Shown here: piece by piece, positions 16,758 through 25,090 of the stretch
Layout: each line of letters starts with the position of its first letter
Position numbering within the stretch: position 1 is the stretch's first letter
Origin: an uncultured Flavobacteriales bacterium
GTDB taxonomy: Bacteria > Bacteroidota > Bacteroidia > Flavobacteriales > BACL11
Assembly: GCA_905478765.1 (NCBI GenBank)
Contig: CAJQJY010000017.1
Coordinates: forward strand, 1-43,700
DNA length: 43,700 bases
Reading direction: 5' to 3'
Notes under the pieces: generated by a model
Database searches by the model: none
Seen by the model: only the letters and a program-made list of their open reading frames with translations
What the model was told of the DNA's origin: nothing
Translations under genes and position numbers: made by a program

Positions 16758-17968
16758 TAGTCTATTGAGTATATGATAAGACCCGATCGTAATTTTGGTT
16801 CGATATAAGTGCTTTTTGGTGGCATACTTAAGTTATTATCAGCTACTTCTTTTAATGCATTTATAGCAATAGGTTTTAGTATAAAAGCCACTTCAAATTC
16901 TTTACTATCTACTTTATTCTTAATTTCGGATAGTGGAGTTGTACCTGATTCAAATACTATGTTTTGATCCGTTTTCTCATCTGATATATTAAGGATAGGT
17001 GCTAATATGTTATTCGACAATATAGCAGGATCTAACTTGCTTACACAATCTTTTTTTACTGTGCTTTCTTTTGCAATTAAGGAATACCAATCACCACTTA
17101 AATACATCGATATTTCATCTATTAAAGTAGGGGAGTAAAGAGTATTTCCTTTTTTTCTTACAGTAAATGATTTGCCAATTTCAGTAATTAATTCTGGAGC
17201 ATTTAATCCATTAGTATGTTTTACTAATCGGTTAAAATTAATAATATTTAGTTGATTTTCATCAATCAAGAAACTCATAAAATACTGACTGTTTTCTTTA
17301 TTGCTTGTTTCTGATAATAGAGCAGAAGAAGCTGACCTATGGTGCCCATCTGCAATATATAAATTATCAATTGTGGCAAAAGCATTTGTAATGGTATCAA
17401 TGTCATCCGTATTATTTACTAACCAGAGTTTATGAACTACTTTATTAGTTGTGGTAAATTCATATTCAGATCTAGTTCCTTTGTACTGCTGTATAATAGC
17501 TGTTATAGTTGTATTTTCTTTATGACATAATAAAACAGGTTCTGCATTGAACCCAGTAGTATCCAAGTAGCTTTTGAACATATCTCTTCTAGCTGTAAGC
17601 GTATGTTCGTGCTTTTTTATATTACCATTTAAATAATCAGCCACAGCAGTAGCTCCAATTATTCCTTCAAATGTATGGTTTCCGTGTATTTGCTGATAAA
17701 TATAAAGAGATTCAGAAGGTTCAGTTATTAAGAAACCAGCCTCTTTAAATTTATTAAATTTTTCTTTTACAGCTTTAAATTTTTCTACTCCATTCAATTT
17801 TATTTTATCATCATAATCAGGATTAATAATGTGTAAAAAAGTAAAAGGGTTGTGTTCTAACTTCTCCTTTAAAGTTTCATCTGAATAAGATAAATACGAG
17901 CGAGAAGCTACTAAATTTGCTTTATCTCTTGTTGGTCGAATGGCTTTAAATGAGCGAACGATAGCCAT
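16757..17968 (-). CDS. DUF1015 family protein in the serine cluster
   Basis: A 403-aa soluble protein. It shows the DUF1015 marks: an N-terminal RSFKAIRPTRDKANLVASRSYLSYSDE, NPFTFLHIINPD, a central HEHTLTARRDMF, and the IADGHHRSASSALL block around residue 204. The ADGHHR motif looks like a metal or phosphate site, but no activity is established here. It is packed between serA (2 bases) and yggS (1-base overlap). No classical phosphoserine phosphatase (SerB) is encoded in the window, so a role in serine metabolism is a reasonable guess only. Confidence 0.9.
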   Translation of the reverse strand: MAIVRSFKAIRPTRDKANLVASRSYLSYSDETLKEKLEHNPFTFLHIINPDYDDKIKLNGVEKFKAVKEKFNKFKEAGFLITEPSESLYIYQQIHGNHTFEGIIGATAVADYLNGNIKKHEHTLTARRDMFKSYLDTTGFNAEPVLLCHKENTTITAIIQQYKGTRSEYEFTTTNKVVHKLWLVNNTDDIDTITNAFATIDNLYIADGHHRSASSALLSETSNKENSQYFMSFLIDENQLNIINFNRLVKHTNGLNAPELITEIGKSFTVRKKGNTLYSPTLIDEISMYLSGDWYSLIAKESTVKKDCVSKLDPAILSNNILAPILNISDEKTDQNIVFESGTTPLSEIKNKVDSKEFEVAFILKPIAINALKEVADNNLSMPPKSTYIEPKLRSGLIIYSID

Positions 17969-17970
17969 TT

Positions 17971-18930
17971 CTATTTATTAAAATGAGTTGCAATTTGATC
18001 AGCTAATTCTGTCCCAATTCTCTCTTGTGCTTCTAGAGTTGCTGCACCAATATGTGGTGTAAGAGAAATTGCATTATGCATGCAAATATGTATACTTGGT
18101 GTTGGTTCATTGTCAAATACATCTAATCCAGCATAAGCTAGTTTTTCTTTATCCAATGCAAACATTAAGGCAGTTTCGTCAATTACTCCACCTCTAGAAG
18201 CATTCACAATTCCAGCACCAGTTTTCATCATTCCTATTTCTTCAGCACCAACTACAGCCTTATCTCCAATTTTAGGAATATGTAAAGTAATAAAGTCAGA
18301 ATTTGAAAGCACTTCTTTTAAGCTTTCAGTTTCAATAGTAAATGATTTTTTATCTCCATTAAAGAAGTCTAAAGTAATGTTAACTTCCTGAATAAATTTA
18401 TCGTGAGCAATAACCTTCATTCCAAGCCCAATTGCTCTTTTTGCCACCTCCTGTCCAATACGACCAAAACCGATAATTCCTAAAGTTTTTCCTGCAAGTT
18501 CTCTACCATTAGCGTAGGACTTTTTTAAGCCTTTAAAATCCGCATCTCCAATTAATGGCATTTGACGATTACTATCAAATAAGAAACGCACCATTCCAAA
18601 TAAATGAGCAAAAACAAGTTCAGCGACTGAAGCTGATGAGGCTGCTGGAGTATTAATTACATTAATTCCTTTTTCACGAGCATAATCTACATCAATATTA
18701 TCCATTCCTACACCTCCTCTTCCTACTATTTTCAAGTGAGGACAAGCATCAATTAATTCTTTACGGACAGTAGTAGCACTTCTGACTAAAAGTACTTCAT
18801 AGTTTTCAATATTAATAACATTTATTAGATCCTCTTGTGCTACTTTTTTAGTTATTACTGCAAATCCTTTTTCTGTTAAAGCATCAATCCCAGCTTGTGA
18901 GATTCCATCATTTGCTAATATCTTAGTCAT
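17971..18930 (-). CDS. serA: D-3-phosphoglycerate dehydrogenase (short SerA type)
   Basis: The first step of serine synthesis, oxidising 3-phosphoglycerate. This 319-aa D-2-hydroxyacid dehydrogenase lacks the C-terminal ACT domain, so it has no built-in serine feedback site. Motifs are VGRGGVGMDNIDVDYAREKGI, the Rossmann GIIGFGRIGQEVAKRA, the catalytic Arg in VNASRGGVIDETAL, DVFDNEP and the catalytic His in LTPHIGAATLEAQERIG. It lies one base after serC, which confirms the pathway. Confidence 0.94.
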   Translation of the reverse strand: MTKILANDGISQAGIDALTEKGFAVITKKVAQEDLINVINIENYEVLLVRSATTVRKELIDACPHLKIVGRGGVGMDNIDVDYAREKGINVINTPAASSASVAELVFAHLFGMVRFLFDSNRQMPLIGDADFKGLKKSYANGRELAGKTLGIIGFGRIGQEVAKRAIGLGMKVIAHDKFIQEVNITLDFFNGDKKSFTIETESLKEVLSNSDFITLHIPKIGDKAVVGAEEIGMMKTGAGIVNASRGGVIDETALMFALDKEKLAYAGLDVFDNEPTPSIHICMHNAISLTPHIGAATLEAQERIGTELADQIATHFNK

Positions 18931-18931
18931 C

Positions 18932-19996
18932 TTAATTTTGTTCTAATTTATTCATTACATCTACTAATACTTGTACGCTTTCAATTGGCATTGCATTGTA
19001 CATGGATGCCCTAAAACCTCCAACAGATCTATGTCCTTTTATTCCTCTTATTCCTGCTGCATTCCACATAGTGTTGAATGCTTCTTCTTTGCTGCTATCT
19101 GTTAATAAGAAACAAACATTCATATTTGAACGATCTTCCTTTGCAGCTGTTCCTTCAAACAAAGGGTTTCTATCAATTTCTGCATATAATAAATCTGCTT
19201 TATCTTGATTCATTTTTTCAATTACCTCTACACCTCCTAAGTCTTTTAACCATTGTAAAGTAAGCATAGATACATAAATAGGGAATACAGGAGGAGTGTT
19301 GAACATACTATCCTTACTGATATGCGTATTGTAATCTAATATAGTTGGAATATTTCTTCCTGTCTTTCCTAAAATATCATCTTTTACAATTACTAAAGTT
19401 GTTCCTGCAGGACCCATATTTTTTTGAGCCCCTGCATAGATGATGTCAAAATTACAAACTTCAATTTTTCTGCTGAAGATATCCGAACTCATATCACAAA
19501 CCATGAGGGTAGGGCAGTGCGGAAATTTTTTCATTTGTGTTCCGTAAATTGTATTGTTGGAAGTACAATGAAAGTAATCTACATCGCTAGGGATTGTATA
19601 TCCTTTAGGGATGTAACTGTAATTTTTGTCAGATGAATCACCTAATACTATTGCTTCACCTAAACTATTGCCTTCATTAATTGCTTTTTTTGCCCATGTC
19701 CCAGTATTAGTATAAGCAGCTTTACCACCTACTTTCATTAAATTCATGGCTACCATCAGAAATTCCATACTCGCCCCACCTTGTAAGAAAAGAACTGAAT
19801 ATTCTTTAGGAATATTTAAAAGTTCTTTTACTAGAGAAATAGCCTTATCCATTACATCTACAAAAGGTTTACTTCTATGTGAAATCTCAATTAAGGATAA
19901 ATTATCATCATTAAAATTAAGCACAGCTGCCGATGCTTGTCTTAAAACTTTTTGTGGTAGTATACATGGTCCTGCTGAAAAATTGTGTCTTTTCAT
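18932..19996 (-). CDS. serC: Phosphoserine aminotransferase
   Basis: Transaminates 3-phosphohydroxypyruvate to phosphoserine, and can also serve pyridoxine synthesis. The 354-aa PLP enzyme begins KRHNFSAGPCILPQKVL and contains ISHRSKPFVDVM, FLQGGASMEFLMVAMNL and the PLP lysine in IYAGAQKNMGPAGTTLVIV. The C-terminal IRGIKGHRSVGGFRASMYNAMP binds the phosphate. It is 2 bases after efp and one base before serA. Confidence 0.97.
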   Translation of the reverse strand: MKRHNFSAGPCILPQKVLRQASAAVLNFNDDNLSLIEISHRSKPFVDVMDKAISLVKELLNIPKEYSVLFLQGGASMEFLMVAMNLMKVGGKAAYTNTGTWAKKAINEGNSLGEAIVLGDSSDKNYSYIPKGYTIPSDVDYFHCTSNNTIYGTQMKKFPHCPTLMVCDMSSDIFSRKIEVCNFDIIYAGAQKNMGPAGTTLVIVKDDILGKTGRNIPTILDYNTHISKDSMFNTPPVFPIYVSMLTLQWLKDLGGVEVIEKMNQDKADLLYAEIDRNPLFEGTAAKEDRSNMNVCFLLTDSSKEEAFNTMWNAAGIRGIKGHRSVGGFRASMYNAMPIESVQVLVDVMNKLEQN

Positions 19997-19998
19997 TA

Positions 19999-20562
19999 TT
20001 ATTTTATTCTTTCTAAATAAGCTCCTTTTTCAGTATCAATTTTAATATTATCTCCTTCATTTATAAATAAAGGAACATTTATAATCGCACCACTTTCTGT
20101 AGTTGCTGGTTTAGTTGCATTTGTTGCTGTATTTCCTTTTACACCTGGTTCAGTAAATGTAATTTCTAATATTACCTGAGAAGGGACTTGTGCTGATAAA
20201 GGCATACCCTCATCAGCATGAAAAAGGACCTCAACTGTTGCTCCCTCTTTTAGGAATTGTACATTTTCAATGAAGTCTTTTTGCATCATAATTTGTTCGT
20301 AATCATCATTATTCATCAAATGATAATCATTACCCTCAGCATACAAAAACTGATATTTTCTATTTTCTACCCTAATTACATCAATTTTTACTCCGGAAGT
20401 AAAAGTATTATCTAATAGCCTTCCTGTATTTAAATTTCTAATTTTTGTACGTACAAATGCAGGTCCTTTTCCTGGTTTAACATGCAGGAAAGATTCAATT
20501 TTCCAAGGATCTCCATTGTGATTAAAACATAATCCGTTTCTAAAGTCTGCTGTAGTTGCCAT
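19999..20562 (-). CDS. efp: Translation elongation factor P
   Basis: EF-P relieves ribosome stalling at consecutive prolines. The 187-aa protein has the three beta-barrel domains. The tip loop HVKPGKGPAFV carries K32 at the position that is modified in other bacteria. The C-terminal signature VPLFINEGDNIKIDTEKGAYLERIK is intact. No EpmA/EpmB or other modifying gene is nearby, so the modification state is unknown. It lies 5 bases after lpxA. Confidence 0.97.
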   Translation of the reverse strand: MATTADFRNGLCFNHNGDPWKIESFLHVKPGKGPAFVRTKIRNLNTGRLLDNTFTSGVKIDVIRVENRKYQFLYAEGNDYHLMNNDDYEQIMMQKDFIENVQFLKEGATVEVLFHADEGMPLSAQVPSQVILEITFTEPGVKGNTATNATKPATTESGAIINVPLFINEGDNIKIDTEKGAYLERIK

Positions 20563-20567
20563 AGTTT

Positions 20568-21350
20568 TTATTTTTGATTATAACCTTTCATAATTCCTCT
20601 TCCTGAATTCTGTACAAAAGAAATGATTTCATCTCGTTCTGGTGAGGCATTTATTTCAGTTTCAATTTTTAATAATGCTTGCGTATTGTTATTGTTGTTC
20701 TGAAATAAAATTCTAAAAATTGCTTGAATCTCTTTTATTTTATCGTCAGAAAACCCTCTTCTTCTTAATCCAATAGAGTTAATTCCCACAAATGATAAGG
20801 GCTCACGAGCTGCTTTTATGTAAGGAGGAACATCTTTTCGTACTAAGGATCCTCCAGAAACCATTGCATGTTTTCCTACAGATACAAATTGATGAATTGC
20901 AGAGAGTCCTCCAATGATTGCATAATCACCTATTGTAACATGACCTCCAAGAGCTACTGAGTTTACAATTACGCAATTATCTCCAATAATGCAATCATGT
21001 GCAATGTGAGCATATGCCATAATTAAACAATTATTTCCAACTATTGTTTTACCACTTGCTGATGTTCCTCTATTAATAGTAGCACATTCTCTAATTGTAC
21101 AATCATCTCCAATTATCGTTAGGGATTTTTCTCCTTCGAATTTTAAATCCTGAGGTATAGCAGAAATTACTGCACCAGGAAAAATTCTGCAATTTTTTCC
21201 AATTCGAGCCCCTTCCATTATGGTAACATTACTTCCTATCCAAGTTCCACTGCCAATTTCTACATCTTTTTCAATAGTAACAAATGGTTCAATTACAACA
21301 TTTCTTGCTATTTTAGAGTCAGTATGTATAAAAGCTAATGGCTGATGCAT
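20568..21350 (-). CDS. lpxA: UDP-N-acetylglucosamine acyltransferase
   Basis: The first step of lipid A synthesis, adding a hydroxyacyl chain to UDP-GlcNAc. The 260-aa protein is a left-handed beta helix of hexapeptide repeats ([LIV]-G-x4), e.g. GSGTWIGSNVTIMEGARIGKNC. The catalytic His region is MAYAHIAHDCIIGDNCVIVN, and FVSVGKHAMVSGGSLV follows. The C-terminal helical part (IGLRRRGFSDDKIKEIQAIFRILF) is the usual one. It lies 4 bases after lpxC/fabZ. Confidence 0.96.
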   Translation of the reverse strand: MHQPLAFIHTDSKIARNVVIEPFVTIEKDVEIGSGTWIGSNVTIMEGARIGKNCRIFPGAVISAIPQDLKFEGEKSLTIIGDDCTIRECATINRGTSASGKTIVGNNCLIMAYAHIAHDCIIGDNCVIVNSVALGGHVTIGDYAIIGGLSAIHQFVSVGKHAMVSGGSLVRKDVPPYIKAAREPLSFVGINSIGLRRRGFSDDKIKEIQAIFRILFQNNNNNTQALLKIETEINASPERDEIISFVQNSGRGIMKGYNQK

Positions 21351-21354
21351 AATA

Positions 21355-22749
21355 TTATTTTTTAGGTGCTATTTGTGCTAATAAATCTCCTTCTACAACA
21401 ATTTTTCCATTAACAAAACCTTTACCATGCATGTGGCAAAGTCCTCTTCGAATAGGGGAAATTAAGTTTAATCTGAAAATAATTGTATCTCCAGGAATTA
21501 CTTTTTTCTTGAATTTTGCATTGTCAATTTTCATAAAGAAAGTCAAGTAATCCTCAGGGTTTTCTAACGAGCTTAAAATTAAAACCCCCCCTGCTTGAGC
21601 CATAGTTTCCAATTGTAAAACTCCAGGCATTACAGGCTCTCCTGGAAAATGACCTTTAAAATAATCTTCATCAGCTGTTACATATTTTACTCCTACAATT
21701 GATTCCTTTTGTATTTCTCTAATTTCATCAAGAAATAAGAATGGTTCTCTATGTGGTAAAATTTTCTTAATATTCTCTTTGTTATACAATGGAGCTTCTT
21801 CAAAATTGATTACTGGGGCAGTTTTATTCATGTTTTCAATCATTATTTGCTTTAATTTTTTAGCAAAATTAGTATTATTTTTATGTCCTGGTTTAGTTGC
21901 AGTAATTTTTCCTTTGATAGATTTTCCTACCAATGCCAGGTCGCCTATTACGTCTAGTAGCTTGTGTCTTGCGGGTTCGTTTTGATGTCTTAAAGTTAAG
22001 TTGTTAAGATATCCTTTTTTATTAACTGTAATCTCAGTTCTATTAAATGCCATTCCTAGCTTAGCAAGTTTCTCTTTTGTTATTTCATTTTCAACAACAA
22101 TAATTGCATTATTTACATCACCACCTTTTATTAAGTCACTGTCTAATAAAACCTCAAGTTCATGTAAAAAACAGAATGTTCTGCTTGCGGCAATTTCAGT
22201 ATTAAAATCTGTGATCGAATCTAAAGAAGCATTTTGAATCCCTAAGGTTTCTGAATTATAATCAATCTCTACATCAATTTGATATTCATTGGAAGGAGTA
22301 GCGATTAAGGTTGTTCCCGTTTCTTTATCAGTGTATGAAATTTTTCTATTTATTTCAAAGAATTGTTTTTTTACATTAAGAGTTTGAATTCCTGATTTTT
22401 GAATGAGAATTGCAAAATCCTTTGCACTTCCATCTAAGATAGGAATCTCAATATTATCGACTTCAATAATGAGATTATCAATTTCAGCACCAACAACAGC
22501 TGCTAAAATATGTTCAACAGTATTTATTTCAGCTTTTCCTTTTTTAAGCCCAGTACTTCTATCAGTAGAAAACACATTATCAATATCAGCCTTTATTACT
22601 GGATTTTCTTCAAGGTCAGTACGGATAAATCTAATTCCTGTATTTGCATCAGCAGGAACAAGTGTCATATTTGTAAAAACACCTGTGTGAATTCCAACTC
22701 CTGAAATAGAAACGCTATTTTGAATGGTTTTTTGTAGTTTAGGAGTCAT
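21355..22749 (-). CDS. lpxC: Fused LpxC deacetylase / FabZ dehydratase
   Basis: A 464-aa bifunctional protein. Residues 1 to about 305 are LpxC, the zinc-dependent UDP-3-O-acyl-GlcNAc deacetylase: SGVGIHTGVFTNMTL, NTVEHILAAVVG with E79/H80, and the later zinc segment RHKLLDVIGDLALVG. Residues from about 320 are FabZ, the hydroxyacyl-ACP dehydratase: ILPHREPFLFLDEI and GHFPGEPVMPGVLQLETMAQAG with its active-site His and Glu. Fusion of the two is known in Bacteroidota. It ties the committed step of lipid A to fatty-acid elongation. The start overlaps lpxD by 11 bases. Confidence 0.97.
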   Translation of the reverse strand: MTPKLQKTIQNSVSISGVGIHTGVFTNMTLVPADANTGIRFIRTDLEENPVIKADIDNVFSTDRSTGLKKGKAEINTVEHILAAVVGAEIDNLIIEVDNIEIPILDGSAKDFAILIQKSGIQTLNVKKQFFEINRKISYTDKETGTTLIATPSNEYQIDVEIDYNSETLGIQNASLDSITDFNTEIAASRTFCFLHELEVLLDSDLIKGGDVNNAIIVVENEITKEKLAKLGMAFNRTEITVNKKGYLNNLTLRHQNEPARHKLLDVIGDLALVGKSIKGKITATKPGHKNNTNFAKKLKQIMIENMNKTAPVINFEEAPLYNKENIKKILPHREPFLFLDEIREIQKESIVGVKYVTADEDYFKGHFPGEPVMPGVLQLETMAQAGGVLILSSLENPEDYLTFFMKIDNAKFKKKVIPGDTIIFRLNLISPIRRGLCHMHGKGFVNGKIVVEGDLLAQIAPKK

Positions 22750-23764
22750 TTTCTTTTTTCAGTTTATAGAGCGTTTGATACATCTGTGGTAACTTTTTAA
22801 AAATAATATATGCTCTTTGATAATCTCTAATATCAAAAGCCATAGGTCCTTGAACTATCGCTCCTTTCTCATTAATATTTGAAGCAATCCCACTTTGTCC
22901 AGCAATTTTTACTTCATCAGCAATTGTAAGATGACCAGATACTGCAACTTGCCCACCAATCATACAATTTTTTCCAATTTTTGATGAGCCAGCAACTCCA
23001 GTTTGTCCAGCAATTACTGTATTTTCTCCAATATCTACATTATGAGCAATTTGTATTAAATTATCAAGTTTTACTCCTTTCCCAATTTTTGTAGATCCCA
23101 TTGTAGCTCTATCGATAGTAGTATTTGCTCCAATTTCTACATTATCAGCAATTTCTACATTTCCAATCTGACTAATTTTGTTGTAATTATTGTCTTCATT
23201 AGGAGCAAAACCAAAACCATCAGATCCAATTACAACTCCAGAATGAATGAAGTTATCCTTTCCAATTTTACAATCATGATAGATTGATACATTTGGAAAA
23301 ATAATAGTGTTTTCTGAAATGCTGACATTCTTACCAATGTAACAATTTGGGTAAATTTTTACATTTTTTCCAATTGTAACTCCCTCACAAATTGTTGTAA
23401 AAGCACCAATATAAACATCATTAGCAATTGATGTGTCTTTGCAGATATCAGCTTTGTTTGATAGGCCAACTTTATTGAATTTCATCTTATTGTAAATCTG
23501 TAATAATTTACTAAATGAAGTGTAAGCATCTTCAACTTTTATTATAGTAGATTTTATTGATTTTTCAGGTGTAAATGATCTATTTACAATTACAACGGAT
23601 GCATCAGTAGTGTAAATGTACGGAGTGTATTTTTCATTTGCTAAAAAGCATAAATCCCCAGAGCACCCTTCCTCAATTTTAGCAACTGAAGTCACTGCAA
23701 TATTCCCATTCCCCTCTATGTCTCCGTTAAGTAAATCAGCAATTTGTTGAGCAGTAAATTTCAT
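22739..23764 (-). CDS. lpxD: UDP-3-O-(3-hydroxyacyl)glucosamine N-acyltransferase
   Basis: The third lipid A step, adding the second hydroxyacyl chain. The 341-aa protein has the N-terminal uridine-binding domain (FTAQQIADLLNGDIEGNGNIAVTSVAKIEEGCSGDLCFLANEKY). A long left-handed beta helix follows, with many hexapeptide turns. The catalytic His block is KLDNLIQIAHNVDIGENTVIAGQTGVAGS, and a short C-terminal helix (YQTLYKLKKEN) ends the protein. It is 40 bases downstream of the HD hydrolase gene and overlaps lpxC. Confidence 0.96.
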   Translation of the reverse strand: MKFTAQQIADLLNGDIEGNGNIAVTSVAKIEEGCSGDLCFLANEKYTPYIYTTDASVVIVNRSFTPEKSIKSTIIKVEDAYTSFSKLLQIYNKMKFNKVGLSNKADICKDTSIANDVYIGAFTTICEGVTIGKNVKIYPNCYIGKNVSISENTIIFPNVSIYHDCKIGKDNFIHSGVVIGSDGFGFAPNEDNNYNKISQIGNVEIADNVEIGANTTIDRATMGSTKIGKGVKLDNLIQIAHNVDIGENTVIAGQTGVAGSSKIGKNCMIGGQVAVSGHLTIADEVKIAGQSGIASNINEKGAIVQGPMAFDIRDYQRAYIIFKKLPQMYQTLYKLKKENDS

Positions 23765-23804
23765 TTGGCGAATTTAATAATTTTAATCGTTTTAGATGTT
23801 AAAA

Positions 23805-25037
23805 TTAAATCTTGTTAGGATAGCATAAAAAGTATTTATTTACCGTTTTGTTTAAAGCATCAATATTGAATTGATCTGATGCTGAAGTAATATCAATTAC
23901 GTCTCCATTTTTCATTAAAATATTGATGTTAGATTTTTCAATGTTGTAAGTGCTATTACTAACCTTATCAGTAAAGATAAAGTAATTTACTTCTTCTGAT
24001 GATATATTATTTTTTTTAAGAAGTTCCATTTCTTTTTCTTTTATTTCGGACTCAATAAAGGAGTTTTTTTGGACTTTAATTTTAAGAATATTTCTGTTTA
24101 GAATCATCTCAGATAAATTTGAAAGCACAAAATCCTCTTCTTTTTTCCAATATTTTAAGCAAATAAAAATATCATTATCATCAAGTTCAGCAAAACTCTC
24201 AAGAAGGTTATCATCATTTTCAAAATCAGAGATACTAAAATTGTTTTTTAAGAATAATGAAAGTGCTGGAGTTGCAAAAATATCATGATTATTCATCATT
24301 AAATATTTAGCTCTTTTAAGTACTTTAATTAACATATTTTCAGCCGCAACAACAGTTTTGTGTAAATAAACCTGCCAATACATTAGCCTTCTTGCAATCA
24401 AGAATTTCTCAATAGAATAGATTCCTTTTTCTTGTACTACAAGTTTATCATCAACAACATCAAGCATATTTATGATGCGTTCTGTGCCGATATTTCCTTC
24501 AGTTACTCCAGAAAAGAAACTATCTCTTTTCAAGTAGTCAAGCCTATCCATATCCAATTGAGAAGAAACTAGCTGGTGTAGGAATTTCTTTGGATGTTTA
24601 TTATTAAAAATATCAATAGCTAAAGATAATTTTCCATTAAATTTTTCGTTAAAATTGTGCATAAATTGTGAAGAAAGATGTTCGTGTGAGACATTAGAGA
24701 CAATTGAATTTTCAAGCGCATGAGAGAACGGTCCGTGACCGATATCATGCAAAAGAATAGCAATTTTCAGGGCCTCTGATTCTTCATTGGAAATATCGTG
24801 TCCTTTTTGTTTTATCTGATTTATGGCTTTGCTCATTAAATGCAAACAGCCAATTGCATGATGAAAACGTGAGTGATGAGCACCAGGATACACGAGATAT
24901 GAAAGTCCTAATTGTGAAATTTTTCGTAATCGTTGGAAAAAGGGGTGGTCAATTAGGTCTGTAATTATTCCGTTTTCTAGGGTTACAAATCCATAAATAG
25001 GGTCGTTAATTATTTTATCTTTTTTTTTGGAATGCAT
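23805..25037 (-). CDS. HD-domain phosphohydrolase (SAMHD1/dGTPase-like)
   Basis: A 410-aa protein whose N-terminal half is an HD domain. It shows RFHHAIGCLHLM (metal His near 60), LLHDIGHGPFSHALE (HD at 97-98) and SSQLDMDRLDYLKRDSFFSG (metal Asp near 164). This arrangement resembles SAMHD1 and dGTPase-type dNTP triphosphohydrolases, but the natural substrate is unproven. The C-terminal half is less conserved. It leads the lpxD-lpxC/fabZ-lpxA operon and is divergent from porX, with 53 bases between start codons. The link to lipid A genes is positional only. Confidence 0.88.
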   Translation of the reverse strand: MHSKKKDKIINDPIYGFVTLENGIITDLIDHPFFQRLRKISQLGLSYLVYPGAHHSRFHHAIGCLHLMSKAINQIKQKGHDISNEESEALKIAILLHDIGHGPFSHALENSIVSNVSHEHLSSQFMHNFNEKFNGKLSLAIDIFNNKHPKKFLHQLVSSQLDMDRLDYLKRDSFFSGVTEGNIGTERIINMLDVVDDKLVVQEKGIYSIEKFLIARRLMYWQVYLHKTVVAAENMLIKVLKRAKYLMMNNHDIFATPALSLFLKNNFSISDFENDDNLLESFAELDDNDIFICLKYWKKEEDFVLSNLSEMILNRNILKIKVQKNSFIESEIKEKEMELLKKNNISSEEVNYFIFTDKVSNSTYNIEKSNINILMKNGDVIDITSASDQFNIDALNKTVNKYFLCYPNKI

Positions 25038-25090
25038 ATAGGCAAATAACGGATTTTTTTTAATTTTTGTAAAACATAAATCAATAAAAT

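Noticed and set aside
21355-22749. lpxC-fabZ fusion as a novel gene fusion
   Set aside because: This fusion is already well known in Bacteroidota, so it is annotated but not reported as new.
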